A stretch of DNA of 32,375 nt from NCBI GenBank assembly GCA_002431395.1, contig DJEU01000046.1, positions 1 to 32,375 on the forward strand. Reading direction: 5' to 3'. The position numbers and the translations under genes were made by a program. The notes beneath the pieces were generated by a model. It was not told the origin of the DNA, did not search any database, and saw only the letters and a list, made by a program, of their open reading frames with translations. Position 1 is the first letter of the stretch; every line of letters begins with the position of its first letter. This DNA comes from Lachnoclostridium sp. UBA5890 (GTDB taxonomy: Bacteria > Bacillota > Clostridia > Lachnospirales > Lachnospiraceae). Shown piece after piece: positions 1 to 7,954 of the stretch.

Positions 1-60
1 GGGCGTTACCGTGCGGGCTGGCTGACGAAGTCACAGGGCGCAAGTACACGCCAGAAAAGA

Positions 61-486
61 AAAAGCAAGACTTGACGTGTGCGGAGCACTCCTCAACAGA
101 GTGTAGGTACACGTCAGAAAGGAAAAAGCAAGATTTGGCGTGTGCGGAGCAATCCCCAACAGAGAGTAGGTACACGTCAGAAAGGAAAAAGCAAGATTTG
201 GCGTGTGCGGAGCAGACATATTGCCGAAGAAAGGAAGCACTGGCACCCGCCCAAAAGGAAAAAGCAAGACTTGACGTGTGCGGAGCAATCCCCAACAGAG
301 AGTAGGTACACGTCAGAAAGGAAAAAGCAAGATTTGGCGTGTGCGGAGCAGACACATTGCCGAAGAAAGGAAGCACTGGCACCAGCCCAAAAGGAAAAAG
401 CAAGACTTGACGTGTGCGGAGCCACTCCTAAGAGAGCATAGGCACCCGCCCAAAAGGATAAAGCAAGACTTGACGTGTGCGGAGCC
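61..486. repeat. Mosaic tandem repeat array upstream of recA
   Basis: Seven copies of a 28 bp core (AAAAGCAAGACTTGACGTGT followed by GCGGAGCA) start at 61, 124, 187, 260, 323, 396 and 459, so the spacing is 63, 63, 73, 63, 73 and 63 bp. Two module types alternate. Cores preceded by TACACGTCAGAAAGG carry the variant GATTTGGCG; cores preceded by CCCAAAAGG carry GACTTGACG. The intervening DNA is itself repeated, so this is not CRISPR. The 63 bp unit keeps a reading frame but the 73 bp unit does not, which argues against a protein. The array probably extends left of the window, because positions 41-60 resemble a diverged unit. No gene is seen in 1-660. Confidence 0.85.
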
Positions 487-588
487 CCACAAAATCTTTT
501 CTTTACAAATAAGTAAAGGCATGGTACACTTGTATTGTGCCTTTTGTTCTGTATAAAAAATTATTTCATTTAATTTCCCAAAAAATAA

Positions 589-617
589 TTGACAACCATA
601 AAAATTTGTAGTAGTAT
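589..617 (+). promoter_or_regulatory. recA promoter
   Basis: The -35 box TTGACA (589-594) is followed by a 17 bp spacer and the -10 box TAGTAT (612-617). This is the only good sigma-A type promoter between the repeat array and recA. Confidence 0.8.
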
Positions 618-628
618 AAAATAAAACA

Positions 629-640
629 GAACAAACGTTC
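629..640. promoter_or_regulatory. LexA (SOS) box of recA
   Basis: GAAC-AAAC-GTTC is a perfect palindrome of the Gram-positive LexA-box form GAACNNNNGTTC. It begins 11 bp downstream of the -10 box, over the expected transcription start, where bound LexA would block initiation. This fits SOS autoregulation of recA. The first flanking base is A rather than the usual C. Confidence 0.8.
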
Positions 641-680
641 CGAAAAACTGTTTGCATAGATGGAAAATTGGAGGTTAATA

Positions 681-1760
681 ATGGCAGAAAAAGATCAAAA
701 TAAATTAAAAGCGTTGGAAGCAGCGATTGCACATATTGAGAAAGAATACGGAAAAGGCTCCGTTATGAAATTAGGAGATACGGCAGCGACGATGAATGTC
801 GAGTCGATTCCATCCGGAGCATTGAGTCTGGATATTGCACTGGGGGTTGGCGGAGTGCCTCGTGGACGTATTATCGAAGTGTATGGACCGGAATCCAGTG
901 GTAAGACGACCGTTGCCCTGCATATGGTTGCGGAAGCACAGAAACGTGGCGGAATTGCCGGGTTCATTGATGCAGAGCATGCGTTAGATCCGGTATATGC
1001 AAAAAATATCGGTGTTAATATTGATGAACTTTATATTTCCCAGCCGGACTGTGGGGAGCAGGCGTTGGAGATTCTTGAGACGATGGTGCGCTCCGGTGCG
1101 CTGGATATCGTTATCGTTGACTCTGTAGCAGCTTTGGTTCCGAAAGCAGAGATCGATGGAGATATGGGAGACAGTCATGTTGGTGTACAGGCACGTTTGA
1201 TGAGTCAGGCACTTCGTAAATTGACGGGTGTGATCAATAAAACAAATTGTGTAGTTATCTTCATCAACCAGCTTCGCGAGAAAATTGGAGTTATGTTCGG
1301 AAATCCAGAGACTACGACTGGAGGACGTGCATTGAAATTCTATTCTTCCGTACGCTTGGATGTCCGTCGAGTGGAAACTTTGAAACAGGCGGGTGAGATG
1401 ATTGGTAACCATGTTCGAGTTAAAGTGGTGAAGAATAAAGTAGCACCGCCTTTTAAAGAAGCAGAGTTTGATATTATGTTTGGAAAAGGAATTTCCCGTG
1501 AAGGAGATGTTCTGGATCTGGCAGCCAAAGAAGATATTATCGTAAAGAGTGGAGCTTGGTATTCTTATAAAGGTGAGAAGATTGGACAGGGTCGCGAAAA
1601 TGCGAAAAAATATCTGGCAGATAATCCGGCAGTATTTGATGAAGTGGAACTTCTTGTCCGCAACAAATACTTAAATCCGGAGGCGGAAGAAGGGAAGGAG
1701 AAAGAAGAAACTTCGGTCCCAAAGAAAGCAACAAAGGAAAAGAAAGAATCTGACAAATAA
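681..1760 (+). CDS. recA: RecA recombinase
   Basis: DNA strand-exchange ATPase that forms filaments on single-stranded DNA, drives homologous recombination and triggers LexA self-cleavage. The 359-residue length is typical. Walker A GPESSGKT lies at residues 69-76, Walker B LDIVIVD at 141-147, and the DNA-binding L2 loop near 202-215 contains GVMFGNPETTTGG. The C-terminus is a Lys/Glu-rich tail, as usual in Firmicutes. I chose ATG 681 because GGAGG at 670-674 sits 6 nt upstream; an in-frame ATG at 660 would add seven unlikely residues. It is preceded by its own promoter with an SOS box and followed by recX, its classical modulator. Confidence 0.98.
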   Translation: MAEKDQNKLKALEAAIAHIEKEYGKGSVMKLGDTAATMNVESIPSGALSLDIALGVGGVPRGRIIEVYGPESSGKTTVALHMVAEAQKRGGIAGFIDAEHALDPVYAKNIGVNIDELYISQPDCGEQALEILETMVRSGALDIVIVDSVAALVPKAEIDGDMGDSHVGVQARLMSQALRKLTGVINKTNCVVIFINQLREKIGVMFGNPETTTGGRALKFYSSVRLDVRRVETLKQAGEMIGNHVRVKVVKNKVAPPFKEAEFDIMFGKGISREGDVLDLAAKEDIIVKSGAWYSYKGEKIGQGRENAKKYLADNPAVFDEVELLVRNKYLNPEAEEGKEKEETSVPKKATKEKKESDK

Positions 1761-1788
1761 ATAACGGTTATTTGTCACAGAGATATAA

Positions 1789-1830
1789 AAATCGACGTTA
1801 TGTCCAATTAAATGGAGGTAACGTCGATTT
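1789..1830 (+). terminator. recA-recX intergenic hairpin (attenuator?)
   Basis: A perfect 12 bp inverted repeat, AAATCGACGTTA (1789-1800) and TAACGTCGATTT (1819-1830), has an 18 nt loop. Only three T residues close the arm and the next bases are CTATCAT, so termination would be partial. A leaky hairpin between recA and recX lowers recX expression relative to recA in other bacteria; that role here is inferred. Confidence 0.5.
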
Positions 1831-1870
1831 CTATCATACGAAAAATAGGAAAAGAATAGCAGGAGGGAAA

Positions 1871-2359
1871 ATGGAAGAAAAAAGAGACGGTTATTCGTTT
1901 GCGGATGAAGAGGGGAAACGGGCAGCGAAAAAGGCGATGGAATGGATTGCTTATAAAGATCGAACCCAAAAAGAATTGGAAGATAAATTGTATCGTGCCG
2001 GTTTTTCAGAAAAGGCATCTAAGCAGGCGATGGAGTATGTTATGTCATTCGGCTATATTGATGACCGAAGGTATGTGGAAAATTATCTGATGTTTCAGAC
2101 CGGAAAAAGAAGTAAAAAAGAAATTTATTTTAAATTGCAACAAAAAGGGGTCTCGCAGGAATTAATTGAAGAAATTGTCTTTGAACAAGGAGGGATTGAT
2201 GAGCAGGAGGCGATTGAGGCTCTGACGTTGAAAAGGTTGAAAGGCCGAGCGTTTCCGGAACTTGATCGAAAAGAGCGGGATAAAATATTTGCTTATTTAG
2301 GTCGAAAAGGATATGAAATTTCACAAATAAAGAAAGTATTTTCTAAACTTGACATTTGA
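1871..2359 (+). CDS. recX: Regulatory protein RecX
   Basis: RecX binds RecA filaments and limits their activity. The 162-residue product shows the RecX pattern of three-helix repeats, including AMEWIAYKDRTQKELEDKL near the N-terminus and FGYIDDRRYVENYL, followed by KKEIYFKLQQKGVS. ATG 1871 is chosen because AGGAGG (1861-1866) precedes it; the open frame extends back to 1772, but that stretch overlaps the recA-recX hairpin and has no binding site. It lies 110 bp after recA, is probably read through from the recA promoter past the hairpin, and its 3' end contains the rny promoter. Confidence 0.93.
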   Translation: MEEKRDGYSFADEEGKRAAKKAMEWIAYKDRTQKELEDKLYRAGFSEKASKQAMEYVMSFGYIDDRRYVENYLMFQTGKRSKKEIYFKLQQKGVSQELIEEIVFEQGGIDEQEAIEALTLKRLKGRAFPELDRKERDKIFAYLGRKGYEISQIKKVFSKLDI

Positions 2360-2377
2360 GCATAAAAAGTGTAAAAT
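2349..2377 (+). promoter_or_regulatory. rny promoter
   Basis: TTGACA (2349-2354), a 17 bp spacer and TAAAAT (2372-2377) form a near-consensus promoter overlapping the last codons of recX, giving rny expression independent of the SOS-controlled genes upstream. Confidence 0.75.
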
Positions 2378-2427
2378 TTAAGTGTTGTATTTATGTGCAA
2401 TGATAATTAAATAAAGGAGGTGCTCTT

Positions 2428-3999
2428 GTGCCACAGTTGACGATCGGTTTTGTGGTTGGCTCAATCATCGTAATTCTTGCTGTAATTGCTATTTCCGCAT
2501 TGATTGCATGGAAAAGTGCGATTTCATACCGTATTAAAGTTGGTGAAGCAAAGGTTGGAAGTGCAGAGGAGAAAGCAAGAGAGATTATTGACGATGCTTT
2601 GAAGACAGCTGAGACAAAAAAACGAGAAGCTCTTTTGGAAGCCAAAGAGGAGAATCTTAAGGCAAAAAATGATCTTGAAAGAGAGACCAAAGAAAGAAGA
2701 GCGGAAATTCAGCGCTATGAAAAACGTGTGCTGGGTAAAGAGGAAACTTTGGACAAGAAATTAGAAGCACTCGAGAAAAGGGAATCTAAACTCACAGCAA
2801 AGGAAGCGGATTTCGAAAAAGAGAAACAAAAAGTCGAAGAGCTTCGTGAAAGCCATTTGCGTGAATTAGAAAAGATTTCCGGACTCACCTCCGAACAGGC
2901 GAAAGATTATTTATTGAGAACTGTAGAGGAAGATGTAAAACATGAGACTGCAGTTTTAGTAAAAGAGTTGGAACGTCAGGCAAAGGATGATGCAGATAAG
3001 AAAGCAAAAGAGTACATCATCAATGCAATTCAGAAATGTGCCGCTGACCATGTGTCAGAAGCTACGATTTCTGTAGTGCCATTGCCAAGTGATGAGATGA
3101 AAGGTAGAATTATTGGACGAGAAGGTAGAAACATTCGTACGTTAGAAAACCTGACAGGTATTGATCTTATCATTGATGACACTCCGGAAGCTGTTATTTT
3201 ATCCGGATTTGATCCGATTCGCCGAGAAATAGCCAGAATCGCTTTGGAAAAATTGATTGTGGATGGAAGAATTCATCCAGCCAGAATCGAAGAAATGGTT
3301 GAAAAAGCAAAAAAAGAAGTTGAAACGATGATTCGTGAAGAAGGAGAAGCAGCAGCATTGGAAGTCGGTGTACATGGCATCCATCCAGAACTGATTCGCC
3401 TTTTAGGAAAAATGAGATTCCGTACAAGTTATGGTCAGAATGCTTTGAAGCATTCGATTGAAGTAGCACATCTTTCCGGATTGCTGGCTGGAGAGATGGG
3501 AGCAGATGTCCGTATGGCAAAACGTGCCGGACTGCTTCATGATATTGGTAAATCCGTTGACCATGATATGGAAGGCTCTCATATCCAACTTGGTGTGGAA
3601 TTGTGTCGCAAGTACAAAGAATCCGCACTGGTCATCAATGCAGTAGAAGCTCACCATGGTGATGTGGAGCCGGAGAGCATGATTGCCTGCATCGTACAGG
3701 CAGCAGATGCAATATCGGCAGCACGCCCGGGAGCGAGAAGAGAGACGTTAGAAACGTACACAAACAGATTGAAACAATTAGAGGATATCTCAAACAACTT
3801 CAAAGGTGTTGACAAATCTTTTGCCATTCAGGCAGGTAGAGAAGTTCGAGTGATCGTGGTTCCTGATCAGGTTAATGATGATGAAATGGTTTTGCTGGCT
3901 CGTGATATTTCAAAACAGATTGAAGCAGAGCTTCAGTATCCGGGACAGATCAAAGTTAATGTGATCCGTGAATCTAGAGTTGTTGATTATGCAAAATAA
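2428..3999 (+). CDS. rny: Ribonuclease Y
   Basis: Membrane-anchored endoribonuclease that initiates mRNA decay in Firmicutes. The 523 residues match the family. There is an N-terminal transmembrane helix (about residues 5-28), a long Lys/Glu-rich coiled coil (about 35-190), and a KH RNA-binding domain with GRIIGREGRN at 226-235. The HD phosphohydrolase domain has metal residues H342 (KHSIEVA) and H371-D372 (LLHDIGK). The start is GTG 2428, supported by AAGGAGG (2414-2420) at 7 nt. It is followed by a strong terminator, so it closes the recA-recX-rny block. Confidence 0.97.
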   Translation: MPQLTIGFVVGSIIVILAVIAISALIAWKSAISYRIKVGEAKVGSAEEKAREIIDDALKTAETKKREALLEAKEENLKAKNDLERETKERRAEIQRYEKRVLGKEETLDKKLEALEKRESKLTAKEADFEKEKQKVEELRESHLRELEKISGLTSEQAKDYLLRTVEEDVKHETAVLVKELERQAKDDADKKAKEYIINAIQKCAADHVSEATISVVPLPSDEMKGRIIGREGRNIRTLENLTGIDLIIDDTPEAVILSGFDPIRREIARIALEKLIVDGRIHPARIEEMVEKAKKEVETMIREEGEAAALEVGVHGIHPELIRLLGKMRFRTSYGQNALKHSIEVAHLSGLLAGEMGADVRMAKRAGLLHDIGKSVDHDMEGSHIQLGVELCRKYKESALVINAVEAHHGDVEPESMIACIVQAADAISAARPGARRETLETYTNRLKQLEDISNNFKGVDKSFAIQAGREVRVIVVPDQVNDDEMVLLARDISKQIEAELQYPGQIKVNVIRESRVVDYAK

Positions 4000-4025
4000 G
4001 CAGATCATTTACTTTGTCTAAATGT

Positions 4026-4069
4026 AAGGAAAGTATTGAAAGGAAGCGTTTTCGATACTTTCCTTTTTT
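4026..4069 (+). terminator. Rho-independent terminator after rny
   Basis: A 16 bp stem (4026-4041 with 4050-4065) has a single G-U pair and an 8 nt loop, and is followed by a run of six T (4064-4069). Confidence 0.92.
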
Positions 4070-4163
4070 GTAACAAAAGTCTGCCGTGACTGTGTTTTTA
4101 TTGCACACGCTAGAAAGAACATCTTAGCCCAATATATCCAACATTTAATTTTCGGTGTACTAG

Positions 4164-4190
4164 TTGATTTCTTTGTCAATATAGTATAAA
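4164..4190 (+). promoter_or_regulatory. Candidate promoter of the sulfotransferase-exporter operon
   Basis: TTGATT (4164-4169) and TATAAA (4185-4190) are separated by only 15 bp, so the match is imperfect. It is the best candidate in the 154 bp between the rny terminator and the next gene. Confidence 0.4.
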
Positions 4191-4223
4191 CTAATACAGT
4201 GAAATTGAGAAAAGAGGGTCAAT

Positions 4224-6209
4224 ATGAGAAAAAAGAAAACTTGGAATAAAATTATATATGCTACCGGCGTTATTTTATTTGGTGGTGTTATGGCATTGTC
4301 GCTGTCTGCTTGTGGAAAAAAAGTTGATGAGACAGATGTAGAACAAGTGGTGAGTCAAGAGGAAACACAGAATACAGAGGTGCTGGGGGAACATTCCGGG
4401 CCGAAAGTAGTATCGGATACCATAAAGACAAAAAAATCGACGTTGGATGCTTCTTATAAAAAAGACAAAGAGATTGAAGAAATGCTGGAGTATGAAAAAA
4501 CCTCCTGGGAAAATCCGGAAGTTCTTTTGAATCCTTATGGAAATTCACCACTTTCAGCTTATATTTTATTTGAGACGAAGGGTGCCTGCAAAGTAACCAT
4601 GACAGTAGTCGGGAAGACAAAAGAGACAGATATTACAGCAAAATTTGAAACGACGAAGAAACATCGGATTCCGGTTGTGGGGTTATATCCGAATGCAAAA
4701 AATAAGGTTCATCTTTCCTGCGTAGATAAGAATGGAAAAAAGAAGACAAAAACAGTAATCATTCAGACCAAAGAGCTTCCGAAGGAATTAAAGGATGCTG
4801 TGAAAGTAGAGAAAAAAGGAATGGCATCTGCGTATGAACTGACTATTCTTTCCGGTCAAACGACAAAATATCCATTTGCTTACGACGAGGCGGGAGATAT
4901 CCGCTGGTATATTACGATGACGACAGGTTCTTACGGCGTATTTCCGCTTGCGGACAAACGGCTGATCTATCAGACGGATGAGGCGGAGACACCGACAGAA
5001 GAAAAGCCGCATACAACTTCGATGTATGAAATGGATTATCTCGGACGGATCTACCGCCAGTATTATGTGAAAAACGGAATTCACCATGAAGTCATTGAAA
5101 AAGAACCGGGCGGCAATTTATTTGTGTTGTCAAGTTCGATCGCCGGGCATACCGAGGACGTTGTCCTTGAGATTGATCGTAAGACCGGAGCAACGGTAAA
5201 AGAACTGGATATGAAAGAAATTTTTGATGAGACCTATCGAAATAAAGTGGATTGGGCGCATTTGAATACCGTCTCTTATAAAGAAGAAGACCATAGTGTC
5301 CTGCTTTCGCCGCGAAATCTGCATTCGGCAGTAAAAGTGGACTGGGATACGAAGAAGATAAAATGGATTCTTGCAAATCCGGAGATGTTCGAAGGAACCG
5401 AGCAGGAAGATCTGGTGTTGAAGCCACAGGGCGATATCAAATGGCATTTTCAGCAACACAGCGTTTATGAGATTCCATATGATCTGGATGGCAATCCGGA
5501 CACAATTCATGTGATGCTGTATGATAATCATTGGCAGACCAAGAGAAAAGTGGATTTTTGGGACGACGATCCAAATTCTTATGTATCGGTTTATACGATC
5601 AATGAAAAGAAAATGACAGTGCGCCAGGATAAGCTGTTTAAAAGTGTGAAATCGATTATTACATCGAATTGCGCGTATGACAAAGAGAAAGACCGGATGT
5701 TTTCCTTTGGGGGATATCTGCATCCGTTCATTCAGGGGCAGAAGGGTATGATCTATGAATACGACTACAAAACCGGGGCGGTATTGAATCAATATTCGGC
5801 AAAAAAATATTTCTACCGCGGTTATGAGATGAATTTTAACTGGAACGATCTTAGCACGGCGATGCCGGAAAAGAGCGAGACCATTCTTGGTACGCTGCAG
5901 GCACCAAAAGAAAAAAAAGAATCGGCGCAGAAGGCGGTAAAGAAAAAAGTGAATGTATCATTTCAACTTTATCAGTCGATGCTTTATATGACAGCAAACG
6001 ATCATACAGTGACGAAACTGGAATTTTCCGGAAAAGGAAAATGCTATCAGATGGATTACAGCAGTGCGGGAAAAGGAATGAAAGAAAAGAAAAATCAGCG
6101 TTATGCCATTGCCATTCCGCTTTCCGGCATGGAAAAAGATACTTATCATATATCTCTTTATTACGAAGGAAAATGGATTGATACGGAGCAGTCAGTTACT
6201 GTGAAGTAA
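4224..6209 (+). CDS. Arylsulfotransferase (ASST)-like lipoprotein
   Basis: Resembles PAPS-independent aryl-sulfate sulfotransferases, which move sulfate from one phenolic ester to another through a sulfo-histidine. It is 661 residues long. A lipoprotein signal ends LSLSAC with C30 as lipid anchor, so the enzyme should sit outside the membrane. A beta-rich N-terminal domain (about 100-185) precedes the propeller-like catalytic part. By motif comparison with E. coli AssT (from memory), conserved positions appear as H288 (IHHEV), H346 and N348 (WAHLNTV), R364 (SPRN) and H412 (FQQHSV), the last being the expected sulfated histidine, followed by LYDNH. The alignment is by eye. GAGGG precedes ATG 4224. 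An ABC exporter pair follows at 23 bp, implying co-transcription. Confidence 0.82.
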   Translation: MRKKKTWNKIIYATGVILFGGVMALSLSACGKKVDETDVEQVVSQEETQNTEVLGEHSGPKVVSDTIKTKKSTLDASYKKDKEIEEMLEYEKTSWENPEVLLNPYGNSPLSAYILFETKGACKVTMTVVGKTKETDITAKFETTKKHRIPVVGLYPNAKNKVHLSCVDKNGKKKTKTVIIQTKELPKELKDAVKVEKKGMASAYELTILSGQTTKYPFAYDEAGDIRWYITMTTGSYGVFPLADKRLIYQTDEAETPTEEKPHTTSMYEMDYLGRIYRQYYVKNGIHHEVIEKEPGGNLFVLSSSIAGHTEDVVLEIDRKTGATVKELDMKEIFDETYRNKVDWAHLNTVSYKEEDHSVLLSPRNLHSAVKVDWDTKKIKWILANPEMFEGTEQEDLVLKPQGDIKWHFQQHSVYEIPYDLDGNPDTIHVMLYDNHWQTKRKVDFWDDDPNSYVSVYTINEKKMTVRQDKLFKSVKSIITSNCAYDKEKDRMFSFGGYLHPFIQGQKGMIYEYDYKTGAVLNQYSAKKYFYRGYEMNFNWNDLSTAMPEKSETILGTLQAPKEKKESAQKAVKKKVNVSFQLYQSMLYMTANDHTVTKLEFSGKGKCYQMDYSSAGKGMKEKKNQRYAIAIPLSGMEKDTYHISLYYEGKWIDTEQSVTVK

Positions 6210-6232
6210 ATATAGAAAGGAAGATAAGCAAC

Positions 6233-7954
6233 ATGTGGAAATTGCTCACATATTTGAAAAATTATAAGAAAGAGTCGGTGCTGGGACCATTATTCAAGTT
6301 ATTGGAAGCCTCTTTTGAATTGTTAGTGCCGCTTGTTATGGCGTCGATCATTGATAAGGGAATTGCAAGACACGATACTCCACATGTATTGTGGATGGGT
6401 GCTTTGCTTGTGCTGCTTGGTGTCGTGGGCCTTGCATCATCACTTACGGCCCAGTATTTTGCAGCAAAGGCGGCTGTCGGATTTTCGACCGAATTGAAAT
6501 CGGCGTTGTTTAAACATATCGAATCGCTCTCGTATACAGAGATCGATACACTTGGTACGACAAGTCTGATCACGAGAATGACAAGTGACATCAACCAGAT
6601 TCAGTCCGGTGTCAATCTTGTGCTGCGATTGTTTTTGCGTTCTCCGTTTATCGTATTTGGTGCGATGATCATGGCATTTACCATTGACGTAAAAGCGGCG
6701 CTCATCTTTGTCGTGGCCATTCCGCTGTTGTCTATCGTCGTATTTGGCGTTATGCTCATCAGCATTCCGCTGTATAAAAAAGTGCAGACAAGTCTTGACC
6801 GTGTGCTTGGCATTACGAGAGAAAATCTTACCGGTGTTCGCGTGATCCGTGCCTTTAATAAAGAAGCAGAAGAAAAAGAACAGTTTGAAGATGCCAATCG
6901 TGCCTTGAATAAAATACAGATGTTTGTTGGAAGATTTTCAGCGTTGATGAATCCGCTCACGTATGTCATTATCAACGGTGCGATCATTGCGCTCATCTGG
7001 CAGGGCGCACTTCGTGTCGATGCCGGAATCCTCACACAGGGAGCCGTTGTCGCGTTGGTAAATTATATGTCACAGATTTTGGTAGAGCTTGTCAAACTTG
7101 CCAATCTGATCATAACCGTGACAAAAGCCATCGCTTGTGGAAACCGTGTGCAGGATGTATTTGAAGTTCGTTCAAGCATGAAAGATGGTGACACTACTGC
7201 TGTAGAACAAAATTTGGAAGAAGTAAAATTTGAACATGTCGGTCTGTGTTATGCGGGTGCCGGCGAGGAGTCCTTGACGGACATTTCCTTTACGGCTGAG
7301 AAAGGGCAGATGATCGGCGTGATCGGAGGAACCGGTTCCGGAAAGACTTCCCTTGTGAATTTGATTCCGAGATTTTACGACTGCACGAGCGGTGAGGTGA
7401 AAATCGCGGGAAAAAATATTGCGGATTATTCGATTGATAAACTCCGTGAAAAGATTGCTGTCGTGCCACAAAGAGCGGTTCTGTTTTCCGGCTCCATCCG
7501 TTCCAATATGAAATGGGGCAAAGAGGATGCGACGGAAGAAGAGATGTGGAAAGCGTTAGAAGTAGCGCAGGCAGAAGAATTTGTGAAAAAGAAAGAAAAT
7601 GGTCTGGATGCCAAAGTGGAGCAGGGAGGCCGCAATTTCTCCGGCGGTCAGAGACAGCGTCTGACGATCGCCAGAGCGCTTGTGAAAAAGCCGGAAATCC
7701 TGATCTTAGATGACAGCTCGTCAGCGCTGGATTATGCGACTGACGCGGCGCTTCGTATGGGATTGCGAAAGAGTTTTCCGGAGACGACCATTTTTATCGT
7801 GTCGCAGAGGGCGGCATCGATCCTTCATGCAGACCAGATTCTGGTATTAGACGATGGCGAGGTGGTAGGGAAGGGAACTCACGAAGAATTATTGAAGTCC
7901 TGTGAGGTCTATCAGGAGATTTACGAATCACAATTTGGAAAGGAGGGACGCTAA
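6233..7954 (+). CDS. ABC exporter half-transporter, degenerate-site subunit
   Basis: A 573-residue fusion of an exporter transmembrane domain (about residues 1-310, six predicted helices) and an ATPase domain. Walker A is GGTGSGKTS at 365-373 and the signature FSGGQ at 469-473 is canonical. The base after Walker B is D494 (LILDDSSSALD) instead of the catalytic Glu, and the switch position is Q525 (VSQRA) instead of His. Its own ATP site should therefore hydrolyse poorly, as in TM287- and LmrC-type subunits. It pairs with the next gene, whose start directly follows its stop codon. Substrate is not predictable; linkage to the ASST lipoprotein is the only hint. Confidence 0.93.
   Translation: MWKLLTYLKNYKKESVLGPLFKLLEASFELLVPLVMASIIDKGIARHDTPHVLWMGALLVLLGVVGLASSLTAQYFAAKAAVGFSTELKSALFKHIESLSYTEIDTLGTTSLITRMTSDINQIQSGVNLVLRLFLRSPFIVFGAMIMAFTIDVKAALIFVVAIPLLSIVVFGVMLISIPLYKKVQTSLDRVLGITRENLTGVRVIRAFNKEAEEKEQFEDANRALNKIQMFVGRFSALMNPLTYVIINGAIIALIWQGALRVDAGILTQGAVVALVNYMSQILVELVKLANLIITVTKAIACGNRVQDVFEVRSSMKDGDTTAVEQNLEEVKFEHVGLCYAGAGEESLTDISFTAEKGQMIGVIGGTGSGKTSLVNLIPRFYDCTSGEVKIAGKNIADYSIDKLREKIAVVPQRAVLFSGSIRSNMKWGKEDATEEEMWKALEVAQAEEFVKKKENGLDAKVEQGGRNFSGGQRQRLTIARALVKKPEILILDDSSSALDYATDAALRMGLRKSFPETTIFIVSQRAASILHADQILVLDDGEVVGKGTHEELLKSCEVYQEIYESQFGKEGR

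Noticed and set aside
72..441. Small Lys-rich repeat proteins in the tandem array
   Set aside because: Open frames arise because the 63 bp period is a multiple of three; the 73 bp units break the phase, and there is no ribosome binding site or stable start.
61..486. CRISPR array
   Set aside because: Cores of 28 bp recur regularly, but the sequences between them are copies of each other rather than unique spacers, the spacing jumps between 63 and 73 bp, and no cas gene is present.
660..680. Upstream ATG for recA
   Set aside because: No ribosome site in front of it and it adds seven residues absent from RecA proteins; GGAGG points to ATG 681.
1772..1870. Longer RecX start at 1772
   Set aside because: The extension covers the recA-recX hairpin and lacks a ribosome site; AGGAGG fits ATG 1871.
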